A stretch of DNA of 64,000 nucleotides. Origin: Pyrocephalus nanus. Lineage: Eukaryota; Chordata; Aves; Passeriformes; Tyrannidae. The stretch is from contig CM076270.1 of NCBI GenBank assembly GCA_038380795.1, positions 9,609,001-9,673,000 of the forward strand, given 5' to 3'. Made by a program: the position numbers and the translations under genes. Positions 24,630-35,265 of the stretch are shown here, in pieces. The notes beneath the pieces were generated by a model. It ran no database searches and had not been told where the DNA came from. It saw only the letters and a list, made by a program, of their open reading frames with translations. The first letter of the stretch is position 1. The number at the start of each line of letters is the position of its first letter.

Positions 24630-25540
24630 CTGTGCCACTAAATGAAGCCAGGCTGTGCGAAAGAGGCTGTCTGTAGCCTTCCCTCTCTTGTGTTAAGGTC
24701 ATTAGTTGTCACAGCAGCAGCTTCTGTCCTGCTTTGCTTGAGCCTGTGTCATCTAGCTGTTGTGTGTGTGCTGTGTTAGGGTGCTTGCAGGAAGGAGGGC
24801 ACAAGAGTATGATTGCAAAGGTAAGTTGTGTGACCACAGTACCATTTTTTTTTTTTTAACTAAAGCTGCTGTGATGGTGCTTGACAGCCAATTGCTCTTT
24901 TACATTCTTTCTAAACAAATGAGTAAATCAGATCTTGTACTAAGGCCCTGCAGCTCAGTTGCTCCATCCTGCAGGCATTTCCTCTTGTGCATCATTCCAA
25001 ATTGCCTCCTCTTGAGTTGTCCCTAAGTATGAAGCAAATACATTGAAACAGGAGGTCGGGGTAAGTGGCTGCTTGGTTGTATTCATGCTAGGCCTTCTGC
25101 TGTTCTTTCACCCAGGTCAGGGTGGGTGACTGCCTGAGGATGATGGAGCTCAGTGGCAGTGGTCACTAAGCAGTTTTTCTAGCCAGGCACATGGCTGCTG
25201 TCCTGCAGTAGTAGGTGTAGGGGTACAGTTTCCCCAAACACGTGGGTGAAGATAATGGGTACAGAAAGCAGGGCTGTGCCTTCTTGGGTGCAGAGACCTG
25301 CAGGCTTGAATGTCAGTGGCCTTGTGCCATTCTGAAAGGTCCTGCCCTGGGCTTTGGCATTCCAGCCACGTTCCAATGACCTTCCTTCTCAGCTCTGGTT
25401 GCAGTTCCACCCTCCAGGCACCCTGTACCAGCACTGGGAACATCGGTATCCTCTAGAGCCCTTCCAGCCCTTCTATGGCTTCCCAACGTTGAGCACTGGG
25501 GGAGCAGGGATTCCCTGTGACTGAAATGTTTTATACAAAC
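24630..25540. other. NCL downstream flank
   Basis: Intergenic sequence, with no open frame resembling a gene. A T-run lies near 24,846-24,858. Confidence 0.5.
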
Positions 25541-25800
25541 GGGGAGGGGTGGAGGGGGCCGTCGCCTTAGCGGGAGGGTTACGGGTTTTGTGTGTTTTGA
25601 GTGTTCGGTGTCCTCGCCCCCGTCCCTGCCCGAGGCTCCCCCGGGTCCTTTGGGATCGGCCATTTTGGAGCCGCGCGCGCGCCCCGCCGGCAAATGGTGG
25701 GAGTGCGGGTCCGGCCGCCAGGGGGCAGCACCCGCCCGCTCTTCCCGCCGGGAATCGTCCCTCAGGACACACCGGTCCGGACACGGGGATATGGGCCCTG
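25540..25800. promoter_or_regulatory. Orphan CpG island between convergent genes
   Basis: This block is strongly CpG-rich (ccgcgcgcgcgccccgccgg and similar). It contains a YY1-like cggccattttgg and a strong CTCF core, flanked by CpG-poor DNA. It sits between the 3' ends of NCL (+) and B3GNT7 (-), so it is not a promoter of either. It could be an insulator or the promoter of an unannotated non-coding RNA. Confidence 0.7.
25715..25729 (+). promoter_or_regulatory. CTCF binding motif
   Basis: The sequence ccgccagggggcagc is a near-perfect CTCF core motif, sitting in the orphan CpG island. Occupancy is inferred. Confidence 0.75.
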
Positions 25801-26640
25801 TGGCCACTCTAGCACCGTGGGATGCTGGCTGGAGCGTTCCCTCGCACCCCAGTACCCTGCAGTGGAGTCCCACAGGGGGACACGACAGCTCTGGGTCACA
25901 CTGGAGCAGGAAAGGGCAGGACCACCCACAAGTGCACTTGCCTTTTGTCCCTATACTTGGATCTTTGATGCAGCTCCAGTGGCAGGTGGCCCAGCCTGCC
26001 AAGGCCACCATGTCCTTTGCTGACCTCTCTGCTCCCCATCACCATGTGGAGCAGCTGAGCTGGGAGCTGGCTCCAGAAACAGCCCCCAGTGCCCTACAGG
26101 CTCACCTGTGGCTTTCCTCTTCTTCACCCCAGCTAGGTTCTGTCCCTGCAGACATATCTCACTCTACTCTGGGGTCACTGCTGACCCTTGCTCTGTGTGC
26201 CCCACTGCTCTGTGGCCAGGGCTTTGGCAGGAGCAGGGAGCAGGGCCCTGCCATGGGGAGGGTGGTGGGGACAGGAGGTGTCGATCTCCTTCAGCACAAG
26301 GAGAGGGTGTTCAACAAAACAGGTGAGTTTCCAACCCTGCTGAAATGACCCTTGTCACGGAGGTCAAGATGAGAAGCTCCTCACTGCAAGGTACCAAGAG
26401 GCTCAGAAGTTTAACTGAGTTTGAAATGGAGGTGGAGGAGTGCATGAAAGAGAGTAAATACCTGCTGGCCTTGTAAACTCCATGCCAGACTCCACAAGGA
26501 AGCTGTGCCAAACTGGAACAGGGCAGCTACAGTCCCCAGGTGTCCAGTCCAAGCAGTAGTTTTGCCACTGTAGCCCATTGCCAGGTTTTGTTCCCAGCAG
26601 AAACCCACTAGTAAAAACAGGAGCTGAGGGCTTGTAGGAT
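25800..26640. other. Intergenic sequence downstream of both NCL and B3GNT7
   Basis: No supported gene or recognisable repeat. Confidence 0.4.
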
Positions 26641-28844
26641 TTTTTTCTTCTTCTTTTAACTTTTATTTAGAAACTAGAATATTCACCAAAATCTACAAGC
26701 TTTCTCTGTACAGGTCCCACCAGGTGAAGAACAACACTGAGAGATGTCTGCACGCAGCCCTGGCTCCCTGTACACATTGCTACAGAGAGCAAGAGCCAAC
26801 CCTGAATACAGGACACTGCCAAAAGTACTGTACCTGACATAAATTATGGAGGTGTCAATTTGGAAAGTATTTCTGAACTCACTCCCAGTGGAAGGAGGGA
26901 GGAGAGGGGAAGGGAAGAGTGTTGTGTGCTGCCTAACCTATACAGGCACCGAAAATGCCTTCAGGGCTCTGCCCTGCACTGCTGGCACTTGCCCCAGCGA
27001 TGGGGTGAGTGCACTGTACATCAAATTTCACAGTATCACTGCCAGCCAAGCCCTGGGCAGCACTGGCTCTTGCTCTTCCTCCTCTTCAAATCTGCAGACA
27101 GGGATGTTTGCCAAAAGTGGTGAGCTTGGTGTGAGGGGTGCCTTTTTTGACTGGTTTATGCCCTTTTTTAATTCGTTTTCTAACCTGGGGAACACACAGA
27201 CTTTGAGTAAATGAAACAGGCCTGTTTCCAAAACACATTAAGAAAAAGAAAGAAAAAAAAAAAGGCACTGCACAGGGGGACCTTTGAGGTAGTCAAAAGT
27301 TTTTCCTTTCAATGTCTGGCACCAGAGAGGGAGAGAGCGAGCGCACCTGTGCCTGCATGTCGCTGTGCATGGGGATGTGGCTTTGCTTGTCCACCCCGTG
27401 CAGGGACGTCTGAGTGTGCAGACTCTGTGCCTGGGAGCTGGCACAGCAGTGCCCATGCACACGTGTGGCTTTGCACACGCCTGTGGCTTTGCTTTGCTCA
27501 TACCTGCAGTCGGTGGCTGGAGAACATCTGTGGCCCTTTCATGGCCATATGTCTCTCTGTGTTGTGGGGTTTCCATCACAGCAGATGACCCAGGGCTCCC
27601 CTCAAGAGCTCATGGCCCTTCCAGCCATGAAAAAGGGCCATGTCTCATGACACAACTCCCTGTTGTGCTCCTGTGCCTCATCCTGTAGAATAAACACTGC
27701 AACAACCCTGAGAAGAGCAGACATGGTGTGAAACACCAGCCCTCCTTTACCTTGTCCCCTTGGAGCCTGCTCCATGTACTGGGGCAGGATCAGTGCTCTC
27801 CGATCCACCCTGGAGCATCACAGTTGCTGCCAAACCAGGGCTAAGCCCGAGGCAGCCATGCATGGGGCCTTTGGGGGCTGTTGTCCCCCTCCAACCAGAC
27901 CCACCAGGGCAGCCCTGCTGCAAGGAGAGGGTCTCCCCAGAGGAAACTGCACCCAAGCTGAGGTCCCAGGTGTAACAAACCCCTGGGCCACTCCAGCTGG
28001 GGGCCACCAAGTTTCTCTGCCACTTCCTTGGCCACAGGCAAGGGCAGTCTGCCTGGTCTCTTCTCTTTCTTGCCAGGAGGATCAAATCCATGAGGAATTT
28101 CAGGTGGATGCATTCCTCTGAGGGCATGCAAAGCAAGGCCACAAGGGGACTGGGAGCCACCATCACCTGGGATCCTCTTATAGGGACAAAGATGCCGGTG
28201 CCCCGAGTGCCACGCTGAAATCCTAAGGGGCTGATGAGGGCTGGTCTTTGAGGAGAGCCCCTTGTGGGGACACAGAGAGGATTTTGGTGGGGGTGAACCC
28301 AATGTGCACAGGATCAAGGTCACCAAAACCTTGCATGGAGGAGAAATTTGAGATAACAAATAAAATCCCATGATTTTTGTATCGTGGGGGGCTGATGCAC
28401 TTGCGCTCAGCTGAACTCCCTTGGAGCAGCTTCCCTGGATAGCCAGACCTGAACACCTCCAAAAATGTGCCACATCCCTCCCTCCCTCCCTTCCCGACTC
28501 CTTCACTTCTCACTCTCCTCTGAAGGAGGTACCTAAAGCAGAGCACAAACCTCTGTGCCCTCTCTCTTTCTCTTTCCGTTTTGTGCTTGATTTGTCAAGT
28601 TGGTTTTTTTTGTTTTTTTTTTTTTCAACAACCCCCAACCCAGCTGGAGATAAGTGAACCACAATACAGTACAGGAACAAACACTATCACAAACCCTGCC
28701 CGCGAGTGCAATGTCTCTGCCCTCCTTGCCCTGGAGAGAGATGCCCCTGAAGGACTCATGTGCTGCCAGCAGAGGCTCACCCCGTCCTGGAGCAGGGATA
28801 AGCTGTCCCAGCCCCTCCAGTCCCAGCTCTCCAGAGAGACTGAG
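26640..28844 (-). other. B3GNT7: B3GNT7 3' UTR (probable extent)
   Basis: Downstream of the B3GNT7 stop on the minus strand the first clear AATAAA poly(A) signal I see is the complement of 26662-26667. That gives a UTR of about 2.2 kb. Within it are a purine run on the + strand (27,239-27,262) and a T-rich run (28,603-28,625). The end point is inferred from the signal alone. Confidence 0.5.
26662..26667 (-). terminator. Putative B3GNT7 poly(A) signal
   Basis: AATAAA on the minus strand, about 2.2 kb past the stop codon. Assigned by position only. Confidence 0.5.
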
Positions 28845-31800
28845 CTAAAGGACATTCAGTTTTCTTGAGCATGTCAAGTTACTGTGGACCAAGTCCCACA
28901 TTTGGAGCAACTCTGGAGGCAGCAGTTTATGAACCACCAACATACTCCGGAAAAAACATGGCTCCTTGTTCATCTTGCTGTTCTTGTTCTTCACGATGCC
29001 AAACGTTTTGAAGCCCTCATGTCCAACAGGTGATACTTTAAGGACCTCCAAGCACATCCCTAGGAAGACGTCATCGATGGGGTACAGCTCCAGCATCTCT
29101 GAGGTCTTGTGCAGCTTCTTGGCCAGGGGTCCATCCATGATGAAGCCCCCACCTCCTGCATAGGGTGGGTAGATGTTTTTGTTGTAGAGGGCACTGGGGA
29201 TGTAGTACTTGTTCTCCTTCCTACGGATCGGCCTGGCCTTGCGGAGGACATCCCCCACAAAGAGGTCCTCTCCCTCCTTCTTGTCCTCCAGGAACTCCAG
29301 GATGTTGCTGGGACTCACAAACACATCATCATCACCTTTGAAGATGAAGCGGACGTTGTCACAGTAGATGTTGAACCACTTCAGGAAATGGACCTCTTTG
29401 AGGGTGAGGTTGAAGAAGCTGTCCAGGAAATCCCACTGCAAGATGTCCCCATAGATGTGGTTCTCGTAATCCAGCAGTTTCTGGTAGTTGGCTCTCTCCT
29501 CCTCCTTGGAGGCCGTGCCCAGCAAGAACAGCGTCCTGATCCTCTTGCCCTCCACCTCCTTCTCCTGGCCCCAGGTCCTCCGGATAGCCTCGCGGCGGTC
29601 GTGCTGTGTGATGATGGACTTGACCACGATGAGCAGGTAAATGTCCCCACTGCACTTCTCAGGGTGGTTGATCAGCATGGGGAAGTAGCGGCAGTGCCGA
29701 TAGAGCAGGAACTGCTGGAAGTTGGGCTCCAGCCCCTTGAACCAGTCCACCTTGCTGAAGTTCTGGTTGGCTGAGCAGTTGGTAGTGGTGACATCCCAGG
29801 ATTTTGTTTGCTTTGCCGTCACACTCTCCTCCTTCACAGGAGCTTTCTCCTTCTTGGTCTTCCAGAAGGTGCTGGTGATGGAGAAGGCGTTGTCTCTCTT
29901 CTGTGTTTTCAGAGGTTCTGGAGGGGGCAGGTCTTTCTGCTGCTGGCCCTGCATGAACTGGTTGGGGGCCATTCCCCGCTGCAGCACCGTCACCGTGATG
30001 ATCAGCAAGAAGGAGAGACAAACCGTTTTGTAGATGGTCTTCTTCCTAAAGGGAAGAGATAGGGGGTTAAGGGGAGGAAACTGCAGCGTGCAAGAGACTT
30101 GTCTGCAAAAGCACCTCCTGGAGAGGTCATGGGATACTCATAATCTGGGTCCCATCATCTTTTGATGAGCAGAAGCCTCATGGAAAGAGCTGTGAGACAC
30201 CTTCACGCATGCTTTTCCCACCTGCATCCCACCTGTGGGGTGTCTCTAGGGCCACACATAACTGCAGGGACAGGCACAAGGTGTATAGCAGGTGTCATCT
30301 GGTAGCCCCAGTGCAAAGAGCTGGGAAGGGTTCACGGGAAAGAAAAAAATGGGCTGAGAAAGTTGAAGTCAGGGTGAGAGTTTCGGCAAGGCAGCTGTTC
30401 TGGAGGAAAGTCTCAAGGGAAACCTCTGTTTCAGCCATCTGAAAATTGCAGTTTAGGACAAGAACAGAAGAGAATTATCTTTTCCACAGAAGCATTAACT
30501 CCAACACACAAACATACTACCCATGGCCTTAGACTGGCAACAACACTGAGAAACCAGAGCCGGAAAGACCATGAGAGTCAACATGCAACTGGAATTATTT
30601 CTTTTCAAAATGGCACATCAGGACTAAAAAGAAGCAGTTTGAGTCAAGCTTCAAGATTCAGTGGGAAAAATACACCCCTAACCCTGTAATCACCTCATGA
30701 ACCAGCATTTCTGGGGGCACTGCTGGGTGTTTTGGCCAGCTCTTGGGTCCCACTGCTTCCTTTGCGGTGATAAGGAGTAGTGGACACAGGACAGATGAGG
30801 GGACAGATTTTCCCAGCCTGCAGCAAACCAGGTGTCTGCATGTCCAGGGCGTGTAGGGGACCGGATAGATCAAACCTGGCCCATGGACAGAACTCGTGGG
30901 GGGATTGAGCAGGATCCTCCTGAGGTCCTTGGGACAGTGGGAAGGCTGCACTCAGAGATTACTGATGCACAAATTCCCACAACCTCCTTTTCCACACAGC
31001 TAAAGGTGGTTTTCTCTTCCTACCACTGCAGAGGAGAGGAACTGCCCTCTCTGCCCATCTGCACTATGCTGCTCCCAAATGCTCAGCTCCCCTCCACAGC
31101 TGGCACACCTGCACCAATTCCCTCCCACTGAAGTCCTGTGCAAATGATCCATCTCCCTGTGCAAATGAGCACTGGGCATGAGGGAATGTCTGACCTCCTT
31201 GTACCCACTCCTAACAGCTTCCTAAGCGCAGTCCCATCTCTCTCTGTTTCAAGTCGAGGTGCTTGGCAGCCCCTACACCTGCTTTCCCTGCTGGTGGGTG
31301 AAAGGGACCTTGGCTGGGGAGCCAAAGGAGACAGACATGGCACTGGTCTTGTGACGCTCATGAGTCTGTCCTCTTGGTGACAGAATCATGTCCCAGCCTG
31401 GTGACACCAGCTGGTGACAGCCCTCAATCTCCTACTCCAGAAAGATCCAAAATTATCTCTCACAGGCAGATGGCATCTTCACTTTGGGATAGTCCAGAGA
31501 AGGAGCTTGGGGCTGAAACTGGAAACATTTAACCCAAGTATTTTATCCAGATAGTCAAAAAAGAAATCTCCTGGACCTGGGGGTCAGATTGGAATCAGCA
31601 CCACTAGGAAGCTGCTGGGGCTTTGGGCCACAGGCACCTGCTTGGTGAAACATCCTGTAGCCCCTCAGGCTCCCCGGGGCAGGGGCATTGTCCTTGGGGA
31701 CTCCAGTCACCCTTAAATGTAGGAACCCCAAATGGGAAACACGGGAACCGGGAGCTTTCAGGAGCTCCTGTCTCTGGCTTCGCCCTGAAGTACAAAGAAC

Positions 31801-34439
31801 TTTTGAGCCCCAGGTTGTCGTGGGAAAACTGTGATCACTAGTGTGAGAGCGAGCATGGAAATAAGTAATTACGGGTAAACGGATAGATATTCCCCATCCG
31901 GTTTTATATGTGGCCACTCATCTGAGACTGATGAGGGAGCAGTTCTGATTAGATCTCACCATTCCCTTAACCCTCTCCAGCCCTGCCCTCACAGCTTCGG
32001 GCTTATTCTTAGAAACCCTTCAGTTCCAATACAACTTTACTCCAAGCACAGCCAAGCAATGTTTAAACCCTCTCATCAGTACCCAGCACTGCCACAAAAA
32101 TAACGCTGGTCACCCCTGTATAGTAACTCTATTTGTATCAATCCCATCCTGACAACCCATCCTTACTCCCATCCCATCTCATCCCATCCTACCCTATCCC
32201 ATCCTGTCTCATCCCCTCTTTGCACTTACTCCCCACCACCCCAAGGACAAGTGATAAAATACCCAGTCAGAAGGACAGCCAGAGGTTCCCCAGAAGCCAA
32301 AGGCAGGGAATTACTGATATAATTTTTAAAGATTTGCATAGGAAGGGCTGTCACTAACTGGCACGGGTGGGTCCCAGTCTTGGCAGACTCTGCCTAACAG
32401 AGGGAAGCCACATGGATCCACTCATCCCCATCCACCCTCCTTGGGTCCAGGCAGAAGATCAGACCCGGGGCTGAGGGGAGATCTCCGGTGTTTAGTAAGA
32501 GATGGCGAGTCAGGTGGCTGGGGTACATCCGAGTGACTCGGTGAGGTGTTGCACAACAACACAGAAACTTATTCCTCCTTCCTTCAGGGGACACCGTTTC
32601 CCAGCTCTCACCAGTGCAATTATTGCTTTATTACAAGAAACTATTTGGGACTTTTCCTACTGGTCTGATTGCAAACCATGGGGTACCACCAGGTCCAGCA
32701 GGAACAGGGGGATCCATGGCCATTTCTCCCCTGCAGAAATCCCGTCCCTGCACTGTTGGAAAAGCGACAGGGATTAGGGGGACCCTGAGCATTAACTGCA
32801 GGAGATTCCCACACCAAACTGAGGAGTTGGGGGGCAAAAGAGTAAGAATTGCATGCACATCTTTTCTGATCTCAAGTCTTTCTCTGTGGTTTCCTCAGCT
32901 GGGAAGTACTTCAAGAGGGGAGAAACCAGGTCCTGCTTTCTGGAGACACCAAGAACCACCACACTGGCAAAAGCGGTGCTTTTTGGGTTTGCTGCCATTA
33001 CAGAGAAGCCACCCTGTTGAGCCCCAGGACCCTGCTTTGGGGCACAGCCCCATCCAGTCCCCAGCAGCATCCCTAGGAGTGGGGGAGACCCAGCGCTGCA
33101 GGGCCCGAGGGCAGCAGCCACCCGGATTGCTCCCATCAGTGCCAACCAGGACCGACTGCCCCAACTGCTGGTGTTGGTGCCACTGAGAGAGCTTTGAAAG
33201 AGTACCAGCCCCATCCTTCTCTTTTATCCATCAGGAAAACTAAAAGCCTCTCTGTAAGGTGGCTGCACCACCTGGGCAGTTAAACAAACCCCAAATTAGA
33301 GGTGGGCAGTTTCCCTTTCAGGTGTTGACGATGGAGGGCAGATGATGCCCCGGAGACTGAGGCTCTCTAACCCCATCCCATCTCACTTTGGATTCACATG
33401 AAAACCTCTTTGATTCCCCAGCACTGTCTGTTTATTAGGTTGTTGTTTTTTTTTTTTTTTCTGCCCCCTCAATTAGTCCCAGTCACTGGAGGTACGGCCA
33501 GTATAGAGCCCTGTCTGTTGGCAGCGCCAAGGACTGGGAGAGGGAATTTCGTCTAGGGGCAGACGCTGGGCAGAAAGCACCCAAATGTCCCCAAAAGTAG
33601 CCTATGCCAGCCGGGTGGAAGCACCAAGCGGTGCCCCGGTTCCCGACGGTTTTCCCCAACGCCGAGATGCCCAGAGACACGTCCCCTGATTATAAAAGCC
33701 ATCTGGTTTAAACAGAAAGCAATACAAATGCAGGTTTGGAGAACAGGCAAGAGACAAAATCCCGGGTTTTCCTCCCTCCGAGGGCATCTGCCGCCGGGCT
33801 ATCCCTGCGGTGGGACAGGGACCCCACAGGACAGGGCTAGTGGCCCCGCTCCCCCCGGCCCCACCACACAAACCAGCCCTTCGCAGGGAAAGGCTGGGAA
33901 AGGCATGGGGGACACCAACTGCCCGCCTCTGCCTGGTGCCCCTGTCCTGGCTCCGGCGGGCCGGGATGTGTCACGAGATGGAGAGAGATTTGCGTGGGGA
34001 GCGGACAGCCCAGAGAGCCTTCCCCGGGATACCGCGGCCAGGGAGACCCCACCTGAGAGCCTTCTCAGAGCCGTCGCTGCTGGGATGAGGATAGGCGATC
34101 GGGGGACAAAGGACAAACGCCACCCTTAGTCGCCTCCCCATGCCCACCCTCCCCACCAAAGCTGCCCTTTCCCAGCCACCCACCCCTGGGGCGCCCCTCG
34201 AGAAGGACCCGGTGGGGAGGGGACCGGGGCGATTCTCTAGAGGGAGCCGGCGGAGAGGGGACCTCCAGTCCCGCGGCTCCGGGCAGGACGCCGCCCGGGA
34301 CGGCGGTGCCGAGCGGCGGGAGCGGAGAACACTCGGCGGGACGGCGGAGCAGGGACAGCGGGGCTCGGTCTGTGCTGGAGCGGGGCAGGAGCGGGGCTCG
34401 GGCTCCCCGTTACCCGGAGATCACTCACCACTGGAACAT
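28845..34439 (-). CDS. B3GNT7: Beta-1,3-N-acetylglucosaminyltransferase 7, two coding exons
   Basis: This is a Golgi type II membrane enzyme of family GT31. It adds beta-1,3-GlcNAc to galactose-ended acceptors, extending poly-N-acetyllactosamine, notably on keratan sulfate. Exon 1 coding is 34429-34439 (MFQ plus two bases of Trp). Exon 2 is 30045-28845. The join gives [10 protein letters not shown], matching the WKKTVYRSLC start of the human protein, and a total of 403 residues. A short cytoplasmic tail and a membrane anchor (about 12-25) precede a Pro/Lys-rich stem. The luminal domain carries [21 protein letters not shown], the metal/UDP-binding DDD at 242-244 in [16 protein letters not shown], and [13 protein letters not shown] (from 327). 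NXS/T sequons are at 93, 99, 216 and 393. The end, [11 protein letters not shown], is almost identical to human. No break is seen. Confidence 0.96.
30046..34428 (-). other. B3GNT7 intron 1
   Basis: A 4.4-kb intron with GTGAGT donor and CTTTAG acceptor, interrupting the fourth codon in phase 2. Contents are an ATCCC-type low-complexity patch (about 32,160-32,220), a T-run near 33,450-33,463, and increasing CpG content from about 33,600 towards the promoter. No nested gene is seen. Confidence 0.8.
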
Positions 34440-34620
34440 GCTGGGAGTGGGACGGGGCGGCCGCTCCGCTGCTGGCCGGGCTGCCCGCGGTCCGGGCGCT
34501 TCTCTGCCCTCTTCCTCCTCCTCCTCTTCTTTTTTTTTTTTTTTTTTCCCCCCTACTTTTTCCTTTTTCCCTCCCCTTGCTCTCCGAGGTGGAGCCAAAA
34601 GGGATGGCAGAGCAGGTAGG
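34050..34620 (-). promoter_or_regulatory. B3GNT7: B3GNT7 GC-rich promoter / 5' region
   Basis: CpG-rich DNA brackets the tiny first coding exon. A long polypyrimidine run on the + strand (purine on the coding strand) lies at about 34,505-34,585, just upstream of the start codon. There is no TATA box at a convincing position. The transcription start is not determined. Confidence 0.6.
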
Positions 34621-35099
34621 TTAACTCTTGCCCTGCCCTTCAGTCCCCACCCCTCACCCCCCGCCCTGGTCGCATCAGCATGCAGAGACCTCCCCAGTGC
34701 TGCCCGGGGAAGGTGTTCAAGTCCCCACGTTCCCCTGGGGACCCTCCCTGCTGCCAGTGGGAGCTCGGAGAATCCCAGCCAGGCCCCGCGGGCACAGTGA
34801 CCTCTTCGGGGTGCGGTAGCTCTGCCCCAGAGCCTTTAGTGCAAAGGAGCCGAATTATGGGAAGGAAATCCCAGTAGTCACCTGGAGAGGTGTTTTTGAC
34901 AGCTGGGACCTCTGGAAAAGCCATGTGGGTCTTTTCTAACCACCACCCAACACGGACCAGTCACTTTGGGATAAATCTCAAAAGAGAGCTGGGGCTTAAC
35001 ACCCTAGTTTCTCATAGCAGCACTGAGATTCCAGCTTTGCTTCTGTGCACAGTGCGGTTTGGTATCTTTGGGGCAATGGAGCCACTCATCTTGCCTTGG

Positions 35100-35265
35100 A
35101 TCCCCACATCTCCTGGGACCCACCCTTCTCCCAGGACTCACATCTCACTCAGGATCCGCACCTTGTCAAGGACCAACACTCTGCCCAGGACTCCCATCTC
35201 ATCAGTCACCCACGCTCTGTCCAGGACCCACATATCTCCCAGGACCCACATCACTCCTGGGAGTG
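35100..35265. repeat. Degenerate minisatellite
   Basis: Six to seven diverged copies of a roughly 24-base motif containing cccaggacycacatctc-like cores. The copies differ by substitutions and small indels, so the array is old. Confidence 0.65.

Noticed and set aside
25313..26011. 232-codon minus frame and 252-codon plus frame
   Set aside because: Both cross the orphan CpG island and result from stop-poor GC-rich sequence.
29109..29774. 221-codon + strand frame
   Set aside because: Antisense shadow of the B3GNT7 catalytic exon.
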